Shown: in pieces, positions 22,492 through 34,143 of the stretch
Layout of the letters: every line of letters starts with the position of its first letter
Numbering within the stretch: the first letter of the stretch is position 1
Source: Mermis nigrescens
Lineage: Eukaryota > Nematoda > Enoplea > Mermithida > Mermithidae
Direction of reading: 5' to 3'
DNA: 64,000 nucleotides
Assembly: GCA_036768485.1 (NCBI GenBank)
Contig: JAVLUZ010000527.1
Span: 372,001 to 436,000, forward strand
Position numbers and translations under genes: made by a program
The notes under the pieces: generated by a model
What the model was told of the DNA's origin: nothing
What the model saw: only the letters and a program-made list of their open reading frames with translations
Database searches by the model: none

Positions 22492-23230
22492 CTAGCAAAG
22501 AAAAATGCTCCGATGGAACAAAAAAGACGAATATACTTGGGATTACGAATTATTAAGGATGTAAAAGGAGGGGACCAGGAAAAAGCTACCTATGTTTATG
22601 CCGAAAGTCGCAAAAATCTCTTAAAAATCAGACTTTCTCTAAGCAATGCAAAAAATCGAAGTTCATTCCGCGGCGTCTGAAAAAATGTAACCTACTTCAA
22701 ATAATATTCAATGCTTCACATTCACATAAAAGAGTGCTCTTTTTGTGAATTGCTTGCAAGTTGCAACGCTGACCTGCTTCGTATCGTGACTGATAGAAAA
22801 CTAACTGCAATTGTATTTAGAGGTGTCTTATTTTGTTACCATGAGCGTTACATAGCAAGCAAAACTGGCGTCAATTGTTAGTGCATACAATCGTTGAGGG
22901 CATGCAAATGCAACTATATCTAGTCTGTTTCACGTAAAAAGTCGCTTCTAGTTTACTCCGTCTAGTTTCCCTTAGCTACTGCGTAGCTAACTTGCTGCTT
23001 TTTCAATCATTTTTTGGTTCAATAGTTATTTTAATCTGCAGGCCGCAGAATATACTTCGATTTTCTGCGTTGCTTAGAGGATGTCTGATTTTTTAAGAGA
23101 TATTTGCGACTTTAGGCATATATGTACATAGGCAGTTTTTCCTAGTCCTTTCCTTTTGCATCCTCAATAATCCGTTATCCCAAGTATATTCGTCTTTTTT
23201 TTGTCCTATCGGATCATTTTTCTTTGTTAG
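22492..23230. mobile_element. Family A element, copy A3 (complete, 739 bp)
   Basis: Terminal inverted repeats of about 190 bp: CTAGCAAAGAAAAATGCTCC at 22492, and its inverted counterpart ending in CTTTGTTAG at 23230. TA lies on both sides (22490-22491 and 23231-23232), as for Tc1/mariner insertions. The 350-bp centre is non-coding. Family E copy E3 begins immediately to its right. Confidence 0.8.
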
Positions 23231-25172
23231 TACCTTACTTTTAAATAGCACGATTTAAGTAAATCAGTCGGTAAGCACATACGGTACCATGCCATAATAA
23301 TCACAGTAGTCCAAGAACGCGGAGAACAGTATTGTTCTGAACATCAGTATTATCTTTTTTCAAACAAGACAACCTTACCTTATTTGAACCAATCAAATAT
23401 TTCCAGCGTAAACTTCACGGAACTATTGGGCGTAAAGAACACTTATACAGTCAGATTCGTAATTTTGACGTTACATGGAACATTTTGAAAAAATAAGCTT
23501 CTGAAACACTCTGAAACTAAAGTTAATTTTCAGTGTAAACATTAAACAACCAATGAGTGTGAAGAAAACATACAGTTAAGATTCCTTATACTGACCTTAC
23601 GAAACATATTTCGAACAAAATTTACGTTTTGCAACGCTCTGGAAGTAAAGTAAATTTGTAGTGTAAACTGTACACATTAACAATAAATGAATAGTGCGAA
23701 CTTTACACAACTACTGGGATTAGAGAAAAATAACATTCAGATTCTTAATTCTGAAGTTTCATACATTATTTTGATAAAATAAAGCTTCCACAATTCTCTA
23801 GAACTGAAGTTGATTTAGTTTACACTACTACTGGGTATAAAGAAATTTATCAGTCAGATTTCTAATCCATGCATTAACGCGAACATTTTGAAAAAATTTC
23901 ATATTTTAAAATGTTCTCGAAGCAAAATGAATTTTATAGTGTAAACTTTGCAGTTCTACGATAAATCATAGTGTAAACTTTACACAAGTAATGGTTGCAG
24001 AGAAAACTAAAAGTCAGATTCATAATCCTAACGTTACAGAGAACATTTGAAAAAATTCATGCTTCGCAACGCTCTGGGAGTAAAATAAATTTTTAGTGTA
24101 AACGTTACACTTTAAAATTCACTTAATATTTGGCCTAATTAAATGCGTTCACGTGCACGCGTGATCCTCGATGTTTAGCACATTTTTTATAAATAGTTTC
24201 GTGTCCCAACCCATGTCGGGAAAAGTTGACAGACAAAAACCTAACAAAAACGTCTTTTATCACCCCAATGTTGGAACTTTACACCTCCAGAAATAACTCA
24301 GCATTACGTGTGAAGAAGCGCGACCTAGTGCGATGTGTAACCATCGATATGTACCTTATTTTTAAAATAGTTCGCACCATTTAATTCATAAGCGGGGTAG
24401 TTGACAGGGAAAAATGTGTTTTTTTAGCCCAGTGACATTAACACCATTAGAAATATCTCTGTATTGCGTTCAAAGAAACGCGTCCAATTGCGATGTGTAA
24501 GCCCTAAGACGTACTTTATTTTCATAATATTTTGAAGTTTTTGATTCATATCCGGTGCGGCTGACAAACTGAAAGAAGGTGAAAACATGTTTTCTGCGTT
24601 AACATCTACAGTGCAAACTTCAAACCGCCAGAACTAACTCCGTACTGATCTTAAACGAACGCGGTCAACTTCATCGCGTAGTCCTTAAAACCTAGTACAT
24701 TTCCATGAATTGGTTTTTTTGGGACTCTTACAGAAAAATTTGGCAGACATAAACAAGTCGAAAACTCGACCAAAATGCGACTTTTCACCCCAGATTTTTG
24801 CACTCTTTACACTCCCACTCGTAAACTAATGCAAAATTAAAAAAACAAAAAAATATTCAGAACAATCAGTCCTCTATAATTCTTTACTATTAACTTCTAC
24901 GCGGCATTCATGCCGAGTTGTGTAGCAGCTGGGCAAGAAAAATGTCAAAAGTTTGCATATGTTATAACGTTTCGCCAAGACTTTACACCTTGTCCACACA
25001 GCCGGTATTGAGTATAAACAGAACAAAAAAGGGTGCATAATCTTTTTTATTATCTATCGATCAAAAACAACCGCACCTCCCAGGTGTGTTTCGTTATAGC
25101 TGTAGGGGGAACACATCTTTTGGGGGTACCTAAGTATATAATAGTTACGCGCTAACGCGCTACCTATGATAG
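23231..25172 (+). repeat. Family E element, copy E3
   Basis: It begins TACCTTACTTTTAAATAGCA directly at the end of A3. The body consists of diverged units with GTGTAAA or TTTACAC at both ends of short palindromes (for example near 24100). It ends GGGGGTACCTAAGTATATAA, followed by the hairpin TTACGCGCTAACGCGCTACC at about 25144-25163. No convincing coding sequence. Confidence 0.7.
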
Positions 25173-25329
25173 AGTCAAATAAAATAGTAGCCGATCAGGG
25201 CTATAGGCAGAATAGAAGGAATTTCAGAGGATATTCGTTTAAAATAGCAAATAATTGCATTTCAAACTTGAAATTATCTTACTCGAGCCATTTAAACGAT
25301 ACTCTCTGTCAGTCATGTATATACATGCA

Positions 25330-25510
25330 CAGCATGGGAATTCTGGGGAGGAAGTGGGGGTCAGGCTAGAACAATTTTACAAATTGCCTTTTTGGGACTA
25401 AAAGCGATGGGCACATGTTAAAAAAGGCTCGGCCAAAATGGCTGTTTAACTATCAGTTTTTCAGAGCTCAGGGAGGTAATACCCCTCTCACCCCTATGCG
25501 CTTGTATGAG
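25330..25510. repeat. Family G dispersed repeat
   Basis: The tail GGTAATACCCCTCTCACCCC followed by a TATGCGCTTGTATG end resembles tails at about 28650-28690 and 52040-52070 (GTAATACCCCCTGTCACCCC and similar). Both ends are poorly defined. It lies about 170 bp upstream of the first recognised EGF exon. Confidence 0.4.
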
Positions 25511-25674
25511 AGGAGATCTTATGATTTTAATTTTAATCTTAAGATCTTAAGATCTTACAACCGAGCATGGAGAGGGAGATCTTACATGTATGCTGTCAGA
25601 TTGATCAGCAAAATCCTAACGTCCATGATGTCTGAAGCTAAATTGCAGTATTCTACTCGAAGAAAATCTTTCAG

Positions 25675-26046
25675 AATGCATGATTATTGGACCTAGTATG
25701 CATTCCCTGTGTTCAAACCATGGGCGCTTTTCTCCCTTGAACAATTCGTGCATTTGTGAGGCTGGCTGGTCAGGCGAACGCTGCCGTCAGATTCAGTGCG
25801 CCAACGGTGGCTTGCCCAACATGGAACGCCGCTGGTGCCGATGTCCTGTCACTTTTACTGGTCAATTTTGCGAACAGACTGCTTGTCGAATGGGCTCGTT
25901 GCCAAATACAAACTCTAGTGCTTGCGACTGCCCGGATGACCGGCACTACGCCGGACGGCTATGTGAGACACTGAAGTGCGAAAACAATGGATCACCTGTT
26001 GGTCCTGAATGCATTTGCTCAGTGTGGTACACGGGGCAATACTGTG
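25675..26046 (+). CDS. EGF-like repeat exon
   Basis: Acceptor AAATCTTTCAG precedes 25675; donor GTAAGC follows 26046. The frame encodes about four short EGF-like modules with the C-x-C-x-GW-x-G-x-x-C signature: CICEAGWSGERC, CRCPVTFTGQFC, a CDCPDD module ending AGRLC, and CICSVWYTGQYC. The second module begins CANGG. Cys spacing is typical of EGF repeats with a short loop before the final Gly-x-x-Cys. The exon ends in phase 1 within a Gly codon that is completed by the next exon. Confidence 0.85.
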
Positions 26047-29000
26047 GTAAGCATAGTACTGTAGAAAATTTGAAAGCTTCTTGAAATTTTTCAAGCATTA
26101 ATACTACTTTCGAATTTCTACGTAATTGAGCTTGATTGCGTTGACCAAATGACTTACTTTTTAAAAATAAAAAACAGTATTATTATGACACTAAGCACAG
26201 TCATCTTGTTGCTAAACTGAGACTATTTAGCGTGAATTTATATCATTTAATGATTTAAATGTTACCAGAGGTCGTATCCGCACTGCAGATTTTGATGATG
26301 ACACAGAGCGCATGAAAATGTAACGGTTCCTAAAACATTCGGTCATTTTCTTATATGTCAAGGTCATTAGTTAGAATACGATTTTTGAGGAATTCTTGAC
26401 GTGAAATGCAATTAATCGGAATGACAACCAATTATAAATGTATTTAGAAGTCTATCTACTTTACCACCAGGCGTTTTCAGCATTGAAATCTAAAGAAGGT
26501 CAACCCCAAAATTTGTTCTTAAGTTTTTTGCTCTAACGGATGAATATGCCTAAGCACCATTTATTAATGTTTCTGATGATGCCCTTTCTTTCTAGAATAT
26601 AAAAACATAAAATATCCCAAAAAATTAGTGAAATTGAACTAAAAAATATGGTCAAAAGTGGCTATCTGACACTGAAAAAATTGATATTTTGAGCCAAAAG
26701 ATTGCTAAAAACATAAAACAGCATATTATCAGGCTTTTTTCGAGAATAAAAAATTCTGTGTGGATCAGCAGCCATTCTTTGGGTGCTCATTCCTAAAGAA
26801 CACGTATGTTTAGGACCACGAAAATTTATTACCAATGATGAGAACCTGCGAAACTTTGCACACTCCTCTAATAGCAATTCCTCTTGTCTTACGAGAGGGT
26901 CGGAAGAAAATAGTTTGGCTCGACGTCCTAGCAGCACTGAAAAATTGTTGTAATTTTTGGCGACTGAGCTAGCCTGTCCTCCAGAGTTGATTCAGAATGT
27001 CTACGTAGCAATAAACAATAAGACGCTACCTAAGTGGAATTAAAAAGCAGGTTACATTGAGAACATTCATCAATCAGTCAATTGTTAATCATTCTGTAAA
27101 TCATTTTGTATGTAGATATAGAAACGAAAGATGTGTTAGACTAGATCATAATTTCCTAAGGTCCGGAGTTGAGGGAGGGGTGAAATCCCAAAATGGGGGA
27201 CCAGTAAATTAAGTGGTGTATTATTATCAGCCGACACTATTTTTTGGTGCGAGCTTCTTTGTGAAAAAGACTTCGTATGAGCGAACAAATTTTTGTAGAT
27301 ATAATACATAAATATGTTATTAAATATACACGTTTTAAAATACTACCAGTGTGTGACCTGCGACCCGCATGCAGTCCTAAATGTGATAATTCGGCCTGAA
27401 TTTAGTTGGCAATATTATTTCAGCGCGAATCGCCAAAATTTTCATGAATTTCAGATGGAATTTACGCATAAAACTCGACTTTGAAAGCTAAAATAACTCG
27501 TACTACAAAAATCAGGAATATTATAGAAATTGTAATATGCCGATAAAATCTTGTAATAAGCAATAAATATAAATTGGTCAATTTTATATTTGAACGGCAA
27601 AAAAGTGCAAAGTTATTAATTAAATAGTACTTATTTTTGCATAAATTTTTAAAAACAGCAGGAATAGATACCAGAGATATTTGAATCTGCATAAAGATGC
27701 CTAGATTACACAGAGATTGGAGTGTTTAATGCCCCTGCTTGAAGCTAAATACAATATGTTAGCGATATTTTGCGCGAAGCGCCGAAACTTTTTGAAATTT
27801 CTTGAAAAATACTAAAATAAAGTTAAAATTACTATCACTTTTCCCCAAAAAGTATTTAGCATTGTATAAAGATGGCCCAAAAAATAAATGCACGAGCCAA
27901 AATCGATTTTTTCGGCGAAAACCTACATTTTTTAATCATTTTTAGGTGCCTTTTTTGTAATTTTTTGCCAAAAATTGGTGGTCATTTACTCCACTAAAAA
28001 TGGCCGAAAACCATACGTGTAACAGGGGCTTTGGGAAATTCCCCACCCAAGGTTGGACGTCCTCCCCACACTCCTCAAAGTCAGAAAATTTTGACTCACC
28101 CTTCCCAATTTTTGGCGAAAATATGCGCTTTTTGGCTATTTTTAGGTGTTTTCGCCACTTTTGACCAAAAATCGAAGCCGCTTACCCCCCACCCCCTAAG
28201 GATGGCCGAGAAACATACATGTAACAGGGAGGTTGGACGATCCCCCAACCACGCTTTTACGCCCCGCACCCCTCCAAAGTCAGAAAATTTTTGACCACTT
28301 CCCCCATTTTTAGCGAAAATTTGCGCATTTTTTGGTTATTTTTAGGTGTTTTTGCCATATTTGGCCTAAAATTGGAGTCGCTGACCCCCATAGCCAGGGA
28401 CCCCTACCCAAAATTTCCAGCCGTTACATATATGCCGAGGACGCCCTCTTCCAAAATTTTGAGCTGTTACATGCATGTTTTATAATGATAGGTTTGTCTA
28501 TTTACTTATGCTTACTTTCAAAAATACTGCATCACTTCATAAAATTCTAATAGTTAAGTGCATTTTTGCCATAGTAAAAATTAACTTCAAAAAATTCAAA
28601 AAGGTTTTCACCAAAAATCGTTTGACAGTGACTTGAGTCTTGGACCCTGAGGGGGTAATACCTCTCCCCTCACCCCCATCTATGGGAATGTGTGGACTAG
28701 ATGGTTCAAAAATCAAACAATATACGAGATTCACTTGCATTTCGCCAATATTTTTCGGCGTATAGATTTATTTTAACCATTCAAAATAATTTCTGGTAAA
28801 AATGCTGATTTTTTTGAAATTTAAACCAAAAGGACTTAAGGAAACATGTTAAAATTTTTACTTTTCATCAGAAAGTTTTTGTATAAAGTTCATGCTTCTA
28901 TTCTTCGATAAGAAAAACTTTTCTGAAATTTAGGATTTTTAAAAATAATCGAAACTGATATTGATAATTTAAGGAATCTCAGCAAATTTACGAATGAGTC

Positions 29001-32000
29001 TTATTAAGCATTAAGCACAAAACGATGTTTAAATTGCTACCAATGAATAAGACTTGCAAATGCACTTATCTAGTATATCATTATGAACCACTGAAGTGAG
29101 AGATGTATCGCCTCATTGAAATTCATTATTTAGAGCTGTCGGCAACCACAGCAAAGAGAAATTTCTAAGTAAAATCATGTTATTGTGCCGTCTTAAGATA
29201 AACAAGAAAGAGGTCTACAACTACTTGCTGATAGGCAAAAATAATTAGCTTTTTAGCGTTTCTGGTTACACTTTAGAGAAAATGAATTCTAAGAAATTTG
29301 ACTTGATTTTTAATCAAATTCAAAATTGTTACATAAAATGACCGCACAAATGATTTCTCAATATTACGTCGAAACTCGACCCTGAAAAAATTGCTTAAAT
29401 TGTTTTATACCCAGTTCTGTTACAATGCAAAGAAAACCTATACGGAAATAAATAATTTTGCGCGGAGCGGCAGAAAATTTTGGCGCATTCCATTCATCAT
29501 GTCTTACTCAAACTCGGGCTGTTTGAAAGACAAGAATTATTTCGAAACAACGAATCTGGCGCGAAGCCGTCTGAAAATTTTGGGCTTCTTAGCTCAAATG
29601 TGCTTCAAAAATTTTAAATTTTTCCCCTTTAGTGGGTCTTTTAAAGAATATTCTCACTCCCAAAATTTTAGAGAGACTAGTCCGCAGCTATTCCCCGGCT
29701 TTTGTCAGTCGCAGAATAAATTAAAAAGTGAAAATGATAAAAACATCGGGTAAATATGAAATTTCGACAAATATCTATAAAATAGATAATACTAGAAAGG
29801 CTTATGCAAATACCTGCAAAAATAATTGAAAATGTTGCGAAAAATAAATTTGCACAAAATAGTAAAATGAAGAGATTCTCAGCGGCTTATTGAATTGACT
29901 TTCCAGCGTATTTTAATATGAATTGTTTATTTAGCTTTTCGTTTTCAGGAGAAAGGTCGACCGCCTATTTCGTCTGTATATCTCTAGCAGGCGTTCTTTG
30001 CTTCTTGATTGCGGCTATATTGGTTAAAAAATGTTTCTCGATTTTTATATGCAGCAGATGCCGGGCTAACACTGAAGAAGAGGAAGAAAAAGCCGCGCAA
30101 ATGAACTGTACCGATAGAGTAGCGCATGTTGATGAAAGCACAACTGATGGTTATGACAGTACTTCAATGTCAACCAGTGCAGCATACAGCGCATCGCTGA
30201 GCTCAAAAACAGGTAAAAATTATTTTACGCTCTTCCGACATCCTTTCGTTCAATTCTGCGACAAATTTGAAATTTAGCGTAAAATTCGATAAATGCGCAG
30301 TCCGCTGAATACTAACTAAATTCTACACGTTATCCGCATATCAAAAGCAATTTTGGAAGCTATTAAAAATTAATGAAATTGAAAAAAATGAGACTGAGTC
30401 TGAAATCAGACTTAAGTTCGAACTTACAACTAAAGTCTGAACTTATCGGTCTCAATAAGAATTGTAAGCTCAGACTTAAAAGAATGGACTAAAAGTTCGA
30501 ACTTAAGAATGAGCCGGTTTCATTAAAGTTAGGCTGGAACTTAAAAAACTCAAGTTCTGACTTAAGTAGGCAAAAAAATAAGAAAGTTACGAGTTGTCTC
30601 AAGTCAGTTGTTTGGTAGTATTTAATAGCTATTACTTTGCTTGTATTGAATATTGTTTTATTGTTTTCGTATATTGCATTTTACATTAAGTGGGGTTTAA
30701 CATTGCAAGGTATAAGAGAATAAGCCTTCTGGAAAATGTTTGATTATGTTCAAGAATAAAACTAAATCATAGAATATTTTTGACATAAAAGCCAAATTTA
30801 GCATATGCTCCATGTTTATTTCAAGAATAAATATAAATATCTTTATTCTACATGATTTAGAAACTAATGGTAAAAAATTAACAACCAAGTTCGGATTAAT
30901 TGAGCAGAATCAACAATAAACGTGAAAATTCAGCCTACAATATGAAAGGATAATCCTGGTGTGACTTTTTTAGAATGTATCTTTGATCTACTTACATAGA
31001 ATGAAAATAGAATAGTGAGATTACTACTACAAAATTCGGGAACTCTCATAAAATTCTGTTTTCTCTAATCTAATCAAATGTTTAGACTAGGGTTGACTTT
31101 TATTTAATTGAAAACCATAGATAACCCATAAGTAACTGTAAGAAACGAGGTGTATTAAACGCATAGGTTTTGCTCTTGCATAGAACTGCTAGGACGCATT
31201 CCGTTTACGGTCTACGGAGGCTCAGCAGCTAAACACAGAAATGCTCTATCTACCACATTTTTTAAAAACATCCAACGTCTTTTTTTTGTAATAATTCTCG
31301 ACATTGTTCCTTGCTTTTGAGTTTTAAGACATTTGGCAATAGCAAAAATAAACTTCCAGTCCAATAAGAATTCATTGTGACGGAGACAGTCAGTTTAATT
31401 AATTGTGTACCCATACCAGTGAGAAAAATTATCTTAAAATGGTAAATTGTCAAAACTCTCACTGAATGTATTTTTTTCCGAATTTGAAATTCGTTATCTA
31501 AAAATTCATTATAAACTTCGAAATTGTGGTAAAGCGCATTGATATACAAAGCCGAGAACCACCTTGTAAGACCTCAAATATTAGAGAAATACCGCACAAT
31601 AAGTAAGATAACCCTAGTCAACACCATGGCCTGATTTTAGGGGGCTTACGTTTTAATATTTAGGCTCGAAGAAGTTAGCCCCCTCATTGAGAAACACGGG
31701 CTAAAAATCAACAGATATTTAGCCCAGGGACTAAATAAAAAAGGACTAATTTTTGACACTTAGCCCCGAGCTTGCTAGCCCCTTCATTCAGAAACTGGGG
31801 CTAGAATAGTTAGCCCTATATCTACGAACTCAGCCCCAGGGCTATCTTAGCCCCCTCATTCAGAAACCAGCCCCTGGAGTATCGTAAACAAATAATTAAA
31901 TCCAACTAGCAGTTTGCTGTTTATGCAGCCTGAAATTTACGAGCAGTGTGTTTTAGAAGTAGACTTTTAAGTACAGGGCAGAAATTCGTTTTTTATTCTA

Positions 32001-32744
32001 AAAATGAATTATAGCGTAAGTGAAAACATAATTGCTTTCGAAATTTCGCTTACTTGTCATGTAACTACTTATCTCGGAATGAGAGTAGCGCACTACAAGC
32101 ACACGTTGATGTGGGGGTTAGACACCCAAGAATCCGGTAGATACCTAAAAATCGATTGACCTCCATAATTGAATTTGGCATGTTTTTTCGGGATTTTTGC
32201 TAGTTTAAAACCATCCAAACCTCAGAATTAGGCTGCTGCGCTTGTGCGGCTACAACTAAATCTTAATTTTTCCAAGCTGCAATAATCCTTAAATCGTTCT
32301 GAGATCGCTTTTCTTCATAATTTTTTTAGCTTAAGACAGCATGAAAATGTAGTGATGGATGACCATACATGATATTTTAGGAAGGTTCGCCCCCACCCAG
32401 AAAGTTATGCAATGATAACTAAGTATACATCTGCACTTTAAAGTGACAGTGCGTTGCTATCTTATCACTCAGTTTATCACTCAGTTTCAGTAGCATCTTA
32501 GGTAAGCTTTCTAAATATTACAGGACGGCCTCCGATGATTTCTTCCTTAGCAACGTCTGAACAGCACTTTAGAGAAAATCATATATTTGATAATCCAGAC
32601 GACGCTTTACATCTTGATTCTAACGATATCGCTGCCGTGAAATATGTCAAGAATGGCTTAGGCAACTACTTGAACATTGATATAGACCTAAAGGATAATT
32701 ATATGGCCGCCAGAAAGAATCGAAATCGCCGTTCGGGTTACTAA
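25675..32744 (+). CDS. EGF-repeat single-pass membrane protein, 3' exons (gene overview)
   Basis: Three exons join in phase 1 at both junctions: 25675-26046, 29949-30212 and 32524-32744. The product is the C-terminal part of a type I membrane protein: cysteine-rich EGF-like repeats, a short juxtamembrane piece, one transmembrane helix, and a cytoplasmic tail of roughly 140 residues with acidic and Ser/Thr-rich stretches. Such proteins act as cell-surface adhesion or signalling receptors, but no orthologue can be named from sequence alone. The first exon begins in phase 1, so upstream exons, including the signal peptide, are missing; either they lie further upstream unrecognised or they have decayed. 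An AATAAA follows the stop at 32759. The introns hold repeats of families H and G and two palindromic repeats. Confidence 0.75.
26047..29948. other. Intron 1 of the EGF gene, with repeats
   Basis: 3.9 kb without further exons that I can support. It contains a family H motif near 27775, the ~200-bp tandem repeats at 27910-28480, a family G tail near 28640-28690 and family H motifs at 29455-29640. The minus-strand frames at 26662-26937 and 27462-27692 show no domain. Confidence 0.6.
27910..28480. repeat. Tandem repeat, ~200-bp unit, about 2.5 copies
   Basis: The landmark ATTTTTAGGTGTTTTCGCC-like sequence recurs at about 27938, 28135 and 28337. Between these lie ATGGCCGAAAACCATAC with GTGTAACAGGG, and TCAGAAAATTTTGAC blocks. 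The plus-strand frames at 28031-28550 are produced by the repeat. Confidence 0.7.
29949..30212 (+). CDS. Transmembrane exon of the EGF-repeat protein
   Basis: Acceptor TTTTCGTTTTCAG, donor GTAAAA. It starts by completing the Gly codon of the EGF exon (QYC-G-ERSTAYF) and then encodes a hydrophobic helix, AYFVCISLAGVLCFLIAAIL. A basic/Cys stop-transfer region (KKCFSIFICSRCR), an acidic run (EEEEEK) and a Ser/Thr/Tyr-rich tail follow. Ends in phase 1. Confidence 0.85.
30385..30560. repeat. Palindromic repeat with AAGTCTGAACTTA units
   Basis: Overlapping direct and inverted copies of AAGTCTGAACTTA, AAGTTCGAACTTA and AGACTTAAGTTCGAACTT. GGTTTC/GAAATC-type pieces lie at the edges. It sits in intron 2 of the EGF gene. 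Element boundaries and target duplication could not be fixed. Confidence 0.55.
31625..31890. repeat. Repeat with TTAGCCCCCTCATTCAGAAAC units, foldback-like
   Basis: The block AGCCCCCTCATT(C/G)AGAAAC occurs three times (about 31677, 31790 and 31853), mixed with inverted GGGGCTA and TAGCCC pieces. It is a small palindromic repeat in intron 2 of the EGF gene; I do not recognise the family. Confidence 0.5.
32524..32744 (+). CDS. Last exon of the EGF-repeat protein (cytoplasmic tail)
   Basis: Acceptor TAAATATTACAG. The joined frame reads SKT-G-RPPMISSLATSEQ, continues with an acidic region (IFDNPDDALHLDSND) and ends in a basic cluster (ARKNRNRRSGY) before TAA at 32742-32744. AATAAA follows at 32759-32764. 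No C-terminal PDZ-binding motif is evident. Confidence 0.8.
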
Positions 32745-33610
32745 GCTGTTGGAACATAAATAAATTTTCGTTTTTTGTAATTTACTGCGGTTATTTTTGC
32801 GTACGATTTATAGGTATAGTTTTCTTTGATATAAACAGGTAATCACGCGTATATAGGACAATAAAACACTTGTGTATAAAGCAATCTCGTTCTAGCAAAA
32901 GGCAATATGATTTAAGTCAATCAGGAATAAAAAATTTTCTAATTTTACAATTCACCTTATTTTAAATCGCCTCCTAAGATGCGTCCTACTTCTAAAAATT
33001 TAGCAAAATCAATGTTTTTTGCCCTCTAAGCTTATGACTTTTCTAATTATGTAAACTCGTGATATTAGAGCTAGAAACTAAACACTGATTGGAATATTTA
33101 TCGATTATCTTTTCGATGAAGCCATGGCGTTGTTTTTCTTGTGAAATTATGAAAAATAGAATTTGCTTCCAACGCGCATTCCTTACAGCGACTAATCAAT
33201 CAGGCAAGACATAATACATAAGAAAGACTGCAAGCTGGCGTAATACAGGTTACCTTTTCAATATTGCAACCAGACAGCCATAGTCTTTGTCTTGTCATCG
33301 CACCTTGCTAGGCGTATTGTTGGGAAAGTAAATTGCAGACAACAACAATGCTTCGGGCATCACTTTCGATATATGCTTATGCATATCTGGGTTTAAGCGG
33401 CAATGCTTTCGATAAATTCCTCTAAGATCAATCTTTCGAAAGTCCCTAAGCAACAACTGCAATCTTGCTTTTAACGTTACTGAACACTAATTTCCAACTG
33501 TTTTAAGCCAGTGTAGTTATCTATTTACGCGAATGTATAGGTATGTTATTGATTTATTTTCAATTAATTTTAGCTTCAAAATTATTCGCATAGGTTTTTT
33601 AACAAATTAT

Positions 33611-33780
33611 AGTCTGTTTCACACAAGTTTGGGCATAAATTTTGAAACTATGTCCGACGATAAGCCGACAGATTGCGATTATATCATTGATTTGATATGT
33701 AATTATCGTAATCCGTCGGCTTACTTTCAGAAAAAATTCTCAAAATTAACGCCCAAACTTATGTGACAAATTTTATAAAA
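33611..33780. mobile_element. Family F small palindromic MITE, copy F2
   Basis: TAGTCTGTTTCACACAAGTT at the left, with the inner pair CGATAAGCCGACAGATTGCG / CGTAATCCGTCGGCTTACTT, and a right end with CGCCCAAACTTATGTGAC. Closely related to F1 at 18925-19088. The right terminal few bases are diverged. Confidence 0.6.
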
Positions 33781-33930
33781 CTTCACACGCTCTTCCAAAT
33801 TTTTATTTACTTTATAAGTCATAAAATGGAGAAAACATGCACTTTTTTATTATTACAATGATCAGAGCTTAACGAAAATAGCCTAAAGGTGACTTCATTT
33901 TGCGATTGATCGCATTAGATCTCGTAATTT

Positions 33931-34143
33931 ATGGAATCTTGTTATTCGACTGCGCCTTTCAAACCCGCTTCCAGCTTCAGAAGCGACTCGAATTCGAGCG
34001 ATCGTTCGTCTTTAGCTACGAGAAGTTTGAATTTATCGTGCATTGACGATGCTTCTGACTATTGGAGTCAGTTTTCTGATTTGGAAGATTTATTCGACAG
34101 AACCTTGGATACGATAGATTTGCAGCAGCAAAATGACCAGTAG
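33931..34143 (+). CDS. Possible small gene or exon, 70 residues
   Basis: An ATG-started frame encodes a Ser-rich N-terminal half and an acidic, Asp/Leu-rich C-terminal half (YWSQFSDLEDLFDRTLDTID), ending at TAG. Its composition looks like real, low-complexity cytoplasmic protein rather than random AT-rich translation. No splice donor in frame fits the next exon at 36486. It could be a separate small gene, a terminal exon or a chance frame. No domain is recognised. Confidence 0.35.
   Translation: MESCYSTAPFKPASSFRSDSNSSDRSSLATRSLNLSCIDDASDYWSQFSDLEDLFDRTLDTIDLQQQNDQ

Noticed and set aside
28031..28550. Pro/Phe-rich frames
   Set aside because: Produced by the 200-bp tandem repeat; no splice context.
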